The position numbers and the translations under genes are program-made. From the NCBI GenBank assembly GCA_963727845.1, contig CAVSHI010000002.1, positions 1,347,415 through 1,411,414 of the forward strand: a stretch of DNA of 64,000 bases, in the 5' to 3' direction. Below are positions 7,388-15,350 of this stretch, piece by piece (position 1 is the stretch's first letter; each line of letters opens with the position of its first letter). Under the pieces are notes generated by a model, which did no database searches, was not told the DNA's origin, and saw nothing but the letters and a program-made list of their open reading frames with translations. Origin of the DNA: JBEKTW01 sp963727845 (lineage in GTDB: Bacteria > Bacteroidota > Ignavibacteria > UBA10030 > SZUA-254).

Positions 7388-9325
7388 TCAGGAGTTAATC
7401 ACTATCGCCTGGCCGATGCGAATCCGGCTCCCCCGAATTCTGTTCCAGGCCTTGAGGTCGTTCACTGAAACACCGAAAGCGCTTGCAATGCTGTAAAGAG
7501 TGTCGCCCTTCTTGACTTTGTACGCCACCGGTTTCTTTTTCCGGGTGGTGTCGGGTTTGGAGGCCAAAGCATGCTTGGTCGCAGCGCTTCTTCTCTCCCC
7601 CGTCACGAGTTTCAGCACCTGACCGATCCTGATAACGCTCGAACCCATTGCGTTCCACTGTTGAATGTCCACAGATGTCACACCGAAGTGTTTGGCAATT
7701 TTGCTGAGATTATCTCCGGTTTTCACTTTGTACTTCGTCCATGACGATTCGGCCTGTGCTATAAGATGTGATGAATCCGCCCTCGGCCTTGGAGCCATCC
7801 GTTTCTGCTGTCCAACATCCGATGATGTCTTGTGCTCTGAAGATCCTTCCGCTATGTTCTGCTTCGTCCATATCGTCAGCTTATCCCCGCTGCGAATAAG
7901 ACTTCCGTACGGTATGTCATTCCAGACACGCAGGTCGCTTGCGCGGACATTGTAGATCTGGGCAATCTTCCCCAGTGTGTCGCCCTTCTTAATCTTATAT
8001 ACCAACTTTTCTTTGCCTTTCGATCCTGCGTTCAAGAACCTGGTTTTCCGCGAGCTTCTTGACCTACGGCCCGTTGATTCATCAGAGAGACTTAAATTGT
8101 ACGACTTCAGACTTGACGGAACGGGAACGAGGAGGTCCTTCCCCACAGAAATCCTATGCTTGCTGGCAAGATGATTTGCATCGGCAAGGATGCCGGCTGT
8201 GAGACCGTATTTTTTTGCAATGGATGCCAGTGTTTCCCCCTTCCGGACATGATGCACGAGCCAGTTTCTCTTTGCACTGTCGGGAATATTTGCATAATTC
8301 TTCCTGAACGCTTCCGAGGTGCCTGCGGGGATTCTGAGCACATAGGATTGAACACCCGGTGGCGTGCAACCCTTCAGGAGTTCCGGGTTCAAATCCTGCA
8401 GGGTCGATGCATCTGCGCCGGCGCATTTCGCAAGAAGCGCGATATCCACGCAATCGTTAACTGTCGCCGTATCGAATCTGAGGGAATCTGCATGCTCGAC
8501 GTCAAATCCGTACCGCTTGGGTTCCAGACCCAGAACGGCTGCTGCGATATACTGCGGAACGTAGTTGCGCGTCTCCCGGGGCAGATGTTTCCGCATCTCC
8601 CAGAAATCCATACTGCCGCTTCTGCGAATGGCACGGTATACATTCCCCGGCCCGCAATCGTATGCCGCGAGAGCGAGGTACCAATCGCCAAACTCCTCGT
8701 GCAAATCTCTCAGGTGCCGCGCCGCCGCCCGGGTCGATTTTTCAAAGTCCCGGCGCTCGTCATACCAGAAGTTCGATTTCAGTCCGTAGAGCGAGCCCGT
8801 CCCTTTGATAAACTGCCACAAGCCGACCGCCCGTCTCCACGATTGAGCAACGGGGTTAACACCGCTTTCGACCATCGTGAGGATGGCAAGCTCTTCCGGT
8901 ACATGCTCGGCCTTGAGAATTGACCGCATGAATGGGAACAAGCGTTGCCCCCGTGCCAGCCATTTTTCGAAGTGTTCGCGTCCCCTATTTTCGAAGAAAT
9001 CAATATTCTTTTCGACGAGTCCGTTGATAACAAGCGGAATGGTCGTTGACGTGATGACCCGCCGTGGCTTATCCTCCCCCGCGGTTTGGTTTGCTTCGTC
9101 GATCTGATTCAGTTTTTCGCGCAATGCAAAAACGGACGTCTGCGGTCCCAGACTATCGATGCTGGCAATGTACTTCTCGTAATCTTCGATGATGCTGTGA
9201 CTCAAGTCAGTAAACTCTTGATTGCTGTCGATGTTGGGATAGTATCCCAGCTCATTCAGGATCGCGATCGCGTACTCGAAGTACATCGCGGAGCGCGTCG
9301 AATCGCCGCTTTGCTCGGCGTTCAA
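7388..9325 (-). CDS. MltD-like lytic transglycosylase with four LysM domains (main part)
   Basis: An SLT transglycosylase domain at about residues 135-260, with the catalytic-type Glu153 in MVESGVNPVAQSW, then AVGLWQFIKGTGSLYGL and ALAAYDCGPGNV. Four LysM modules follow near 355-405, 437-487, 530-577 and 599-644, each starting with a phrase such as HHVRKGETLASIAKKYG or YKVKKGDTLYSIASAFG. The family cleaves peptidoglycan in the periplasm. The TTG at 9325 is not the natural start. The same frame continues upstream as ERARQHYLDAL and matches the end of the signal-peptide fragment at 9322-9576 once one base is restored near 9355, so the natural gene is 7388-9576 with a one-base deletion. Confidence 0.85.
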   Translation of the reverse strand: MNAEQSGDSTRSAMYFEYAIAILNELGYYPNIDSNQEFTDLSHSIIEDYEKYIASIDSLGPQTSVFALREKLNQIDEANQTAGEDKPRRVITSTTIPLVINGLVEKNIDFFENRGREHFEKWLARGQRLFPFMRSILKAEHVPEELAILTMVESGVNPVAQSWRRAVGLWQFIKGTGSLYGLKSNFWYDERRDFEKSTRAAARHLRDLHEEFGDWYLALAAYDCGPGNVYRAIRRSGSMDFWEMRKHLPRETRNYVPQYIAAAVLGLEPKRYGFDVEHADSLRFDTATVNDCVDIALLAKCAGADASTLQDLNPELLKGCTPPGVQSYVLRIPAGTSEAFRKNYANIPDSAKRNWLVHHVRKGETLASIAKKYGLTAGILADANHLASKHRISVGKDLLVPVPSSLKSYNLSLSDESTGRRSRSSRKTRFLNAGSKGKEKLVYKIKKGDTLGKIAQIYNVRASDLRVWNDIPYGSLIRSGDKLTIWTKQNIAEGSSEHKTSSDVGQQKRMAPRPRADSSHLIAQAESSWTKYKVKTGDNLSKIAKHFGVTSVDIQQWNAMGSSVIRIGQVLKLVTGERRSAATKHALASKPDTTRKKKPVAYKVKKGDTLYSIASAFGVSVNDLKAWNRIRGSRIRIGQAIVINS

Positions 9326-9576
9326 TGCATCCAGGTAGTGCTGGCGGGCACGCTCAGCAGCTCGACGGCGATTGAATCGTAATTGGAGTACGAGAGTGTG
9401 GAGGCGGTGTCCATCAGCGCAGAGTGGATGACCGCGCTTGAGAGAGTATCGGGCGGGTCGGGCGCAACGGCCCGGACAGCGGGTTGCTCAGCCTCAGAAG
9501 AGGGTTTCGACACTTTTTCGGATGAACAGCCGAAAATGAACGAAACAACCAACAGTATGGTCAGGGATCTTTTCAA
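9322..9576 (-). CDS. Lipoprotein signal-peptide fragment of the lytic transglycosylase
   Basis: The frame from TTG 9576 reads KRSLTILLVVSFIFGCSS, a lipoprotein signal peptide with a cysteine lipobox, followed by a low-complexity linker and DSIAVELL. It stops four bases past the downstream frame. Inserting one G between 9355 and 9356 (CTGCTGAG to CTGCTGGAG) joins VELL to ERARQHYLDALNAEQ and gives one continuous lipoprotein. An upstream in-frame TTG at 9639 is also possible. Read as the 5' part of one disrupted gene, not a separate protein. Confidence 0.65.
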   Translation of the reverse strand: MKRSLTILLVVSFIFGCSSEKVSKPSSEAEQPAVRAVAPDPPDTLSSAVIHSALMDTASTLSYSNYDSIAVELLSVPASTTWMH

Positions 9577-9735
9577 ATACCAGACAGGTTTATCAAAGAT
9601 TTCATCATAAAATATATGGGTTTCGGCGAAGAAAGTCAAGCACTTCTTTAGGGGCTTCTTGGTTTGGAGTCGTGGCTCCGTTCATTCCAGGATTTTGTGT
9701 AGGAAAATGGAAAGTTTGGAAAACCTGCAACCCCG

Positions 9736-10023
9736 TAGAGGATGCAAAGCTGGCGCAAGGCCGTCTATGTCCAGATTGCTTCGCTCGTCCGAAAAGAACG
9801 GACTTCGCTCGCAAAGACGGGCTGGCCCACCTGTCTTTGCGAGGAGTCCCAACTGTTTCGTCGGGACAACGAAGCAATCTAAACGATGCAAACGGAGCGC
9901 CAGGCTGTCTGCGTCAAGATTGCTTCGCTCGTCCGAAAAGAGCGGACTTCGCTCGCAAAGACGAGTTGGCCCACCTGTCTTTGCAAGGAGTCCCAACTGT
10001 TTCGTCGGGACAACGAAGCAACC
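9736..10023. repeat. Tandem pair of about 144-bp palindromic elements, family B
   Basis: Two 108-bp elements (9772-9879 and 9916-10023), each bounded by AGATTGCTT/AAGCAATCT-type inverted ends. Each contains three internal hairpins: GTCCG/CGGAC, GCAAAGAC/GTCTTTGC and GTCCC/GGGAC. Each is preceded by a related 36-bp spacer (GATGCAAA and following), so the tandem unit is about 144 bp; a third degenerate spacer follows at about 10024-10060. No gene is credible between 9640 and 10118; this repeat fills most of that gap. Confidence 0.8.
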
Positions 10024-10118
10024 TAGACGGTGCACATAGGCACAAGGTGGTCGGGAGCGAACCTGTCTGCCGAAGCGGAGCGTAGGCAGAAGCGCAGGCG
10101 GAGCTCCCTCCCAGCACC

Positions 10119-10976
10119 CTACAGCGGAATGTTGCCGTGCTTTCGTGCCGGATTGGAGTCGGCTTTTTTCTCCAGGATTTGGAGAGCTCGAATCAATTTC
10201 GGACGTGTGTCAAGCGGCTCGATAACGTCATCGACATATCCCCTGCCTGCGGCGATGTAGGGGCTTGCGAATTTCTGGCGGTACTCCTCTACCTTTTCGT
10301 CGAGCGCTTTCCCCGGGTCCGTGGCGCTATCGATTTCCTTTTTGAATATAATTTCGGCCGCGCCGTGAGGTCCCATCACTGCAATCTCCGCCGTGGGCCA
10401 GGCAAAGTTGAAATCCCCGCGAATGTGTTTCGAGTTCATGACGTCGTACGCACCGCCGTAGGCTTTCCTGGTGATGACTGTGACTTTGGGGACGGTGGCT
10501 TCACAAAATGCGTAGAGCAATTTGGCGCCGTGCTTGATGATTCCACGCCATTCCTGATATGTGCCCGGCATGAATCCCGGGACATCCTCGAACACGACGA
10601 GCGGGATATTGAACGCATCGCATAATCTGACAAACCGGGCGCCTTTCACCGAAGCATCGATGTCCAGAACCCCCGCCATTTTCGAGGGTTGGTTTGCGAC
10701 GATCCCGATCGGCTTGCCGTCCAGCAGTGCGAAGCCAACGATGAGGTTCGGCGCAAACAGTTCATGAATTTCAAAGAAGCTCGACCCTTCTCCGTCGCTA
10801 TCCACAACCAAGCGTATCACGTTCTTCATGTTGTATGGTTTGCCGGGATTCTCCGGAACGATCGAATTCAATTCTTCATTCCGGCGAGCGGGTTGTCTTT
10901 CGGCGGTCTGGCAGGCGGACGTTCCTTCCAATTTGACGGGAGGTAGCCCATCAAGGTTCTGATATACCGGAGGCAT
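10119..10976 (-). CDS. Acyl-CoA carboxylase beta subunit, C-terminal carboxyltransferase part
   Basis: The C-terminal carboxyltransferase domain of the PccB/MmdA family: EELNSIVPENPGKPYNMK, then GFALLDGKPIGIVANQPS, FEDVPGFMPGTYQEWRGII, VITRKAYGGAYDVMNSKH and WPTAEIAVMGPHGAAEIIF. The family transfers carboxyl from biotin to propionyl- or another acyl-CoA, or works in reverse in Na+-pumping decarboxylases. The first 31 or so residues of this frame (to about 10880) are out-of-frame translation of the upstream part; a one-base deletion near 10880 separates the halves, and together they make a normal length of about 520 residues. Biotin carrier and biotin carboxylase genes are not in the window. 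Confidence 0.85.
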   Translation of the reverse strand: MPPVYQNLDGLPPVKLEGTSACQTAERQPARRNEELNSIVPENPGKPYNMKNVIRLVVDSDGEGSSFFEIHELFAPNLIVGFALLDGKPIGIVANQPSKMAGVLDIDASVKGARFVRLCDAFNIPLVVFEDVPGFMPGTYQEWRGIIKHGAKLLYAFCEATVPKVTVITRKAYGGAYDVMNSKHIRGDFNFAWPTAEIAVMGPHGAAEIIFKKEIDSATDPGKALDEKVEEYRQKFASPYIAAGRGYVDDVIEPLDTRPKLIRALQILEKKADSNPARKHGNIPL

Positions 10977-11689
10977 TGTTTTTCATCTTCACACGCAAAA
11001 TGCGCCACACCCGACTTTGTGGCATGAGTCACCGCTCCGCCGAGGTCCTCAAATGAGACGTCTTCATGCGTCACGGTTTTCACGACATTCGGACCCGTGA
11101 CAAACATATAGCTCGTACCTTTTACCATCAGCGTGAAATCGGTGATTGCGGGAGAATAGACGGCGCCGCCGGCACATGGACCCATCACGGCGGAAATCTG
11201 CGGGATGACGCCGGATGCGAGAGTGTTTCGCAGGAAGATATCGGCATACCCGCCGAGGCTTGTCACGCCTTCCTGGATGCGGGCGCCGCCCGAATCGTTC
11301 AAGCCGATCACCGGGGCGCCGACCCTCATTGCCAAGTCCATAATCTTGCAGATTTTTTCGGCATGCGCTTCAGAGAGGGATCCCCCGAAAACCGTGAAGT
11401 CCTGACTGAATATAAAAACCAGCCTACCGTCGATTTTGCCGGAACCGGTGACGACGCCGTCGCCGGGGTATTTCTGTTTCTCGAGGCCGAAGTCATGCGA
11501 ACGATGCTCGACCAGCGCATCGATTTCATCGAAGGTCCCTGCATCGAGGAGAAGATCGATCCGTTCTCGGGCCGTCAATTTGCCCTTCTTATGCTGGTCG
11601 TCGATGCGTTTCTCTCCGCCGCCTAACAAAGCTTGTCGCTTAAGATCCCGGAGTGTCTCGAATTTGTCGTGTTCTTCAGGTTTGGACAT
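10868..11689 (-). CDS. Acyl-CoA carboxylase beta subunit, N-terminal part (frameshifted)
   Basis: Starts MSKPEEHDKFETLRDLKRQALLGGG-like and carries the N-terminal carboxyltransferase domain: KGKLTARERIDLLLDAGTF, DGRLVFIFSQDFTVFGGSL, GLNDSGGARIQEGVTSLGGY and VMGPCAGGAVYSPA. This is the usual beginning of a propionyl-/methylmalonyl-CoA carboxylase or decarboxylase beta subunit. The frame terminates at PLAGMKN near 10868, where the family normally continues with NEELNSIVP, which is present in another frame. One missing base near 10877-10882 explains this. Whether it is a real mutation or a sequencing error cannot be told here. Confidence 0.85.
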   Translation of the reverse strand: MSKPEEHDKFETLRDLKRQALLGGGEKRIDDQHKKGKLTARERIDLLLDAGTFDEIDALVEHRSHDFGLEKQKYPGDGVVTGSGKIDGRLVFIFSQDFTVFGGSLSEAHAEKICKIMDLAMRVGAPVIGLNDSGGARIQEGVTSLGGYADIFLRNTLASGVIPQISAVMGPCAGGAVYSPAITDFTLMVKGTSYMFVTGPNVVKTVTHEDVSFEDLGGAVTHATKSGVAHFACEDEKQCLRYIRTLMGYLPSNWKERPPARPPKDNPLAGMKN

Positions 11690-11708
11690 GAAATAATTCC
11701 TCGGAAGT

Positions 11709-11950
11709 GTCAGAACCGCTGATGTGAATGATGACCGCTGATTGATATGATAAATACTGATGAAAATGATGTCATGGCTGTTGTCTGCTCCATCAGCTGT
11801 TATCAGCTTTTCTCAGCGTAATCAACGGTTCAGACCGCGGAGTGTCAGAACCGCTGATTAAAATGATGAAAATTGATGAGAATGATGTTATCACAGACAT
11901 CAGCCGTATCAGCGGTATCAGATGTTATCAGCGACATCAGCGGTTCAGAC
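11709..11950. repeat. Two long-armed inverted repeats, family C
   Basis: Unit 1 (about 11709-11835) is bounded by GTCAGAACCGCTGAT and ATCAACGGTTCAGAC. Unit 2 (11844-11950) is bounded by the same 15-mer and ATCAGCGGTTCAGAC. The interiors are built from ATCAG/CTGAT and GATGAAAATGATG words. A degenerate relative occurs near 13835-13868. The region lies between the carboxylase start and the helicase stop; no gene is visible. Confidence 0.75.
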
Positions 11951-11988
11951 GATTGTATGACGGATAAATGGAGTACTGGATTAATGAG

Positions 11989-13194
11989 TCAACGGCCTCT
12001 GTGTCCCCCATGCCGCCACTTTTCTTTCCATGAAGCCGGGCTTCTCTTCTGCTCCTTCGGCCGCTCGTGAGCTTCCTGAACGAGCGCCGGCAGCTTCACA
12101 TCGCCGATCGTGCGGAGCGTAATATCTCCGCGGTACGAGAAGAGAATTTGCTGGAAGAATTTTTTTTCTTCACCGACGACGAGCGAGATCGCTTCCCCCT
12201 TCTTGCCGGCACGGGCGGTACGCCCGACCCTGTGCGTGTAAGAATCGACGTCCTTTGGAATCTCGTAGTTATAGACATGTGAGACATCTTCAATGTGGAG
12301 GCCGCGGGCGGCGACATCCGTAGCGACGAGCACATTGAATCTCTTTTGCCGAAATTCCGCCGTCACGCGCTCGCGCTGGGATTGCGACATGTTTCCATGC
12401 AGGCATTTTGCATTTACTCCCTGTCCCGTCAATTTTCTGGCGAGTTTGGCAGTGATATGCTTCCGGTTGCAGAACACCAGGGCAAGGTCCCGCTCGTGCT
12501 TGAGAAGATGGATCAAGAGCGGTAAACGCTGCTCGGTTGTTGTCTGATAATATGTCTGGTGAAGCAATTCCGGTTTCACCGAGGAAGCGAACTCCACATG
12601 CTTCGGGTTGTGGAGATACTTCTGGCTCAGCTGGGCGATTTCTTTCGAGACCGTCGCGCTGAAGAGCATCGTCTGGCGCTTCTGCGGCATCCATCGAAGG
12701 ATACGTTCGATGTCGGGGATGAAGCCCATGTCGAGCATGCGGTCGGCTTCGTCGAAGACGAGATACTGGACGGTGTCGAGACGCACTGCACCCCGGTTGA
12801 GAAGGTCGATGAGCCTTCCCGGCGTCGCGATGATGATATTGGTGGTTTTGAGCTTCTTCACCTGATTGCCGATGGACACGCCGCCGTACACTGCCGTGAT
12901 CCCGAGGTGCTTGCCCTGGGAGAACTTTGTGAACTCCTCGCAGATCTGGATGCAGAGCTCGCGGGTCGGTACGAGCACGAGCGAGCGCAAGCCGTCGCTG
13001 CGTTTGAGCTGTTCAATGATGGGGATCGCAAAACTGAGCGTCTTCCCCGAGCCTGTTTCCGACTGTGCAAGGACATCGCGCCCGGCCATGATGGCAGGGA
13101 TGATTTCGTTCTGCACGGGCGTCGCAGTCGTGATGCCATGTTTATCCAGAAGCGCCAACATGGGTTTGCTGATTTTGAGGTGTTCCGATCTCAT
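11989..13194 (-). CDS. DEAD-box ATP-dependent RNA helicase (RhlE-like)
   Basis: 401 residues with the full motif order: Q motif (TTATPVQNEII, about 22-32), Walker A AQSETGSGKT (43-52), PTREL (76-80), TPGRL (124-128), DEAD (148-151), SAT (179-181), then LVATDVAARGLHIEDV and YTHRVGRTARAGKKG in the second RecA domain. The short basic C-terminal tail (KEKWRHGGHRGR) fits RhlE/CsdA-type helicases, which remodel structured RNA in ribosome assembly or decay. The gene stands alone between repeat-rich gaps. The start at 13194 places the Q motif at normal distance from the N-terminus. Confidence 0.9.
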   Translation of the reverse strand: MRSEHLKISKPMLALLDKHGITTATPVQNEIIPAIMAGRDVLAQSETGSGKTLSFAIPIIEQLKRSDGLRSLVLVPTRELCIQICEEFTKFSQGKHLGITAVYGGVSIGNQVKKLKTTNIIIATPGRLIDLLNRGAVRLDTVQYLVFDEADRMLDMGFIPDIERILRWMPQKRQTMLFSATVSKEIAQLSQKYLHNPKHVEFASSVKPELLHQTYYQTTTEQRLPLLIHLLKHERDLALVFCNRKHITAKLARKLTGQGVNAKCLHGNMSQSQRERVTAEFRQKRFNVLVATDVAARGLHIEDVSHVYNYEIPKDVDSYTHRVGRTARAGKKGEAISLVVGEEKKFFQQILFSYRGDITLRTIGDVKLPALVQEAHERPKEQKRSPASWKEKWRHGGHRGR

Positions 13195-13353
13195 ATGTGG
13201 TACTTTCTTAAAATGCGAAAAGGGTGATTACGACAACCAAAACCTGATATAAAATAGCAGCTTGAATGTAAATACCGTGTTCGAATACCGATCACTTGAA
13301 CTTCCGTCTTGCTGACATGCTTTCGGTCAGCATCTAAACGTCGGCAATTTATA

Positions 13354-13383
13354 GATCCCGGCTAGAAGCATGCCGGGATGACG
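13354..13383. repeat. Short hairpin repeat, family D
   Basis: GATCCCGGC, an 8-9 base loop and GCCGGGATGACGG form an 8-bp perfect stem. It is followed at once by the family E element. With it, this accounts for much of the 340-base gene-free stretch 13195-13536, where I see no gene. Confidence 0.65.
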
Positions 13384-13393
13384 GTTTGCTGTG

Positions 13394-13462
13394 TAACCCT
13401 CTCCCTGTCACTTCGTGACATCCCTCTCCCACAAGTGGGAGAGGGACCGAGGGAGAGGGTTA
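13394..13462. repeat. Three-stem palindromic element, family E
   Basis: Outer arms TAACCCTCTCCCT/AGGGAGAGGGTTA enclose two smaller hairpins, TGTCACTTCGTGACA and CCCTCTCCCACAAGTGGGAGAGGG in outline, giving a cruciform-like 69-bp unit. Single copy in this window. Confidence 0.8.
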
Positions 13463-13536
13463 CAAACAGTAAGACGAAATCTTCGCGCTTCTTCTACACA
13501 ACAGTAGCCAGTGCTATTAATCCACTGCCTCAGACT

Positions 13537-13803
13537 CTACTCCCTCATCCGGAATTTGGCATCTCCGCCGGCAAGTCTCAGCCGCCGCACATCGGGAGCG
13601 TCGCACTTCACCGCAGAATATTGTTTGAGAAGTGCCGGAAAATTTTCGGCGGCGGCCGGAGAAACATAAAACACGTAGCAGCCGTCGATCTCTTCGGGTT
13701 CCGTGAACATCGTGACGTTGGACGCCGATTTTCGCTGCTTCAAAAGATCGGACACCGCCATCGAGAAATCTTTGTAAATTTCGCGTGCCACCAGGTCGGC
13801 CAC
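13537..13803 (-). CDS. Hypothetical protein downstream of mnmA
   Basis: A short protein of about 88 residues if the GTG at 13803 is used, with a mixed alpha/beta composition and phrases such as VAREIYKDFSMAVSDLLKQRK and IDGCYVFYVSPAAAENFPALLKQY. An upstream ATG at 13875 would add residues encoded by a degenerate copy of repeat family C, so I prefer the shorter form. It follows mnmA on the same strand with a gap of about 90 bases. No family recognised; the amphipathic pattern makes it more likely coding than random. Confidence 0.4.
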   Translation of the reverse strand: MADLVAREIYKDFSMAVSDLLKQRKSASNVTMFTEPEEIDGCYVFYVSPAAAENFPALLKQYSAVKCDAPDVRRLRLAGGDAKFRMRE

Positions 13804-13892
13804 CCGTATTTGAATCCTATACCAGCTCAATAGACCGCTGATAAATATGATGGAAATGATCCGGTGATTCTCCACTAGAGACGGAAAAGGGG

Positions 13893-14999
13893 CTACGCAA
13901 TGGACTTCTCGATGATCCCTCCACCGAGCAAACGATCCCCGTCATACAGCACCACCGACTGACCCGGGGCAATTGCGCGCTTTGGCTGGTCGAACACAAC
14001 CCTGATACGTCCCTCGCCATTTGCGAAGGCCGTCGCTCCCGCCGGCACGTCTTTGTATCGCACCTGGGCCTGAACGCGCAAACCGCCGTTCAAATTTTCA
14101 ACGGAAATCAAATTCACATCTCTGGCCACCAACGTCTTGCGGAGAAGGTCGTCTTTGCGTCCGATGCTCACCCTGTTTGAATTCGCGTCGATATCCGTGA
14201 CATACACTTTTTCCCCGTGCGCTCCCACCCCGCTCCGTTGCCCGATTGTATAAAACGGATAACCGCGATGCTTGCCCACGACCCCGCCCGCAAGCACGAT
14301 GTCGCCGCCCGAGATCTGCGCTTCGATATGGGGTGCGCGCTCCTTCAGAAAACGCCGGTAATCATCGTCAGGGACGAAGCAGATTTCGAAACTCTCTTCT
14401 TTGTCCGCCGTTTTCAGTCCGCGCTTTCGAGCCAACTCGCGAACTTCCGGTTTTGTCAGCTCGCCCAGAGGGAAAAGCGACCTGCCGAGAGCTTCCTGGC
14501 TCAATCCCCACAAAGCGTAGGTCTGATCTTTATTGGAATCTCTCGGGCGGAGAAGGTGGTACCGGTTCGTTCGCTTATCGAAAACAACGCGCGCGTAATG
14601 CCCGGTCGCGATATGAGTTGCACCGAGGGCATCGGCTTTTTTCAGTAATTCTCCCCACTTGATTTTTTTATTGCAAATCACGCAAGGGTTGGGAGTCCGT
14701 CCCTGCAAATACTCTCCGACGAAATTGTCGACCACCTCGCGCCCGAATTCCGTCGTAAAATCCACGACGTAATGCGGGATCCCGAGCTTTACCGCAACCA
14801 TGCGAGCATCATTGAACGCATCAATACCGCAACAACTTGTCTCGTTGCCGGCGTTACCCCCTACCTCGTCGAAGTTGTAGGTCTTCATCGTCACTCCGAT
14901 GACATTGAAGCCCTGTTCCAGAAGCAGCATCGCCGCTACGGATGAATCGACTCCGCCGCTCATGGCAACAACAATCGTACCGTGCTCCGTTTTGGTCAT
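13893..14999 (-). CDS. mnmA: tRNA-specific 2-thiouridylase MnmA
   Basis: 368 residues, a normal MnmA length. PP-loop SGGVDSS at residues 14-20, the catalytic Cys106 in RTPNPCVICNKKIKW, and the second catalytic Cys207 in EICFVPDDDYRRFL. The C-terminal part with VGKHRGYPFYTIGQRSG is the family's substrate-binding and beta-barrel region. It thiolates U34 of tRNA-Lys, -Glu and -Gln using sulfur relayed from a cysteine desulfurase. The ATG at 14999 puts the P-loop at normal spacing. No sulfur-relay genes are adjacent; it is preceded by a long low-complexity gap and so probably has its own promoter. Confidence 0.95.
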   Translation of the reverse strand: MTKTEHGTIVVAMSGGVDSSVAAMLLLEQGFNVIGVTMKTYNFDEVGGNAGNETSCCGIDAFNDARMVAVKLGIPHYVVDFTTEFGREVVDNFVGEYLQGRTPNPCVICNKKIKWGELLKKADALGATHIATGHYARVVFDKRTNRYHLLRPRDSNKDQTYALWGLSQEALGRSLFPLGELTKPEVRELARKRGLKTADKEESFEICFVPDDDYRRFLKERAPHIEAQISGGDIVLAGGVVGKHRGYPFYTIGQRSGVGAHGEKVYVTDIDANSNRVSIGRKDDLLRKTLVARDVNLISVENLNGGLRVQAQVRYKDVPAGATAFANGEGRIRVVFDQPKRAIAPGQSVVLYDGDRLLGGGIIEKSIA

Positions 15000-15046
15000 A
15001 ATCGTATATTAAGATACGAAAATGCGGGGGGAGAACCAAGCCTGTG

Positions 15047-15158
15047 GGTTAAATGGTTAGTTGGTTAATTAGTTAAATAGTTAGTTGGTTAATTAGTTAA
15101 ATAGTTAACTGGTTAATTAGTTAAATAGTTAGCTGGTTAATTAGTTAAATGGTTAGTT
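15047..15158. repeat. 24-bp tandem repeat, four full units
   Basis: Four adjacent 24-base units at 15063, 15087, 15111 and 15135, each of the form GGTTAATTAGTTAAAT followed by AGTTAGTT with one or two changes. A partial unit precedes them from 15047. No spacers, so not CRISPR. It lies just upstream of mnmA. Confidence 0.85.
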
Positions 15159-15350
15159 GGTTGGTTGGTTATTTGTCATTGGTCATTACTCAATGATCAT
15201 CAGTCACTGGTCATCAGTCATTGGTCATTACTCATTGATCATTGATCATCAGTCACTGGTTCGCAGCGAAGGGGTGGATTTCCAGCTAATGGCCAAGGGC
15301 TAATGGCTAATAGCTTTTGGCTTTTGGCTTTTGGTCATTGGTCATTGAGT
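15159..15350 (-). repeat. Low-complexity word-repeat tract (locus 3)
   Basis: Words TTGGTCATT, ACTCATTGATC, ATCATCAGTCACTGG, GGCTAATGGCTAATAG and TTTTGGCTTTTGGC recur up to the stop codon of the outer-membrane gene that follows. With the 24-bp tandem array it fills the 350-base gap after mnmA; no gene seen. Confidence 0.65.

Noticed and set aside
6698..10060. Insertion sequence or prophage remnant
   Set aside because: No transposase, integrase of phage type or structural gene; xerC lies in a housekeeping context.
15047..15170. Possible CRISPR array
   Set aside because: 24-bp units are directly adjacent without spacers, and no cas genes are present; it is a tandem repeat.
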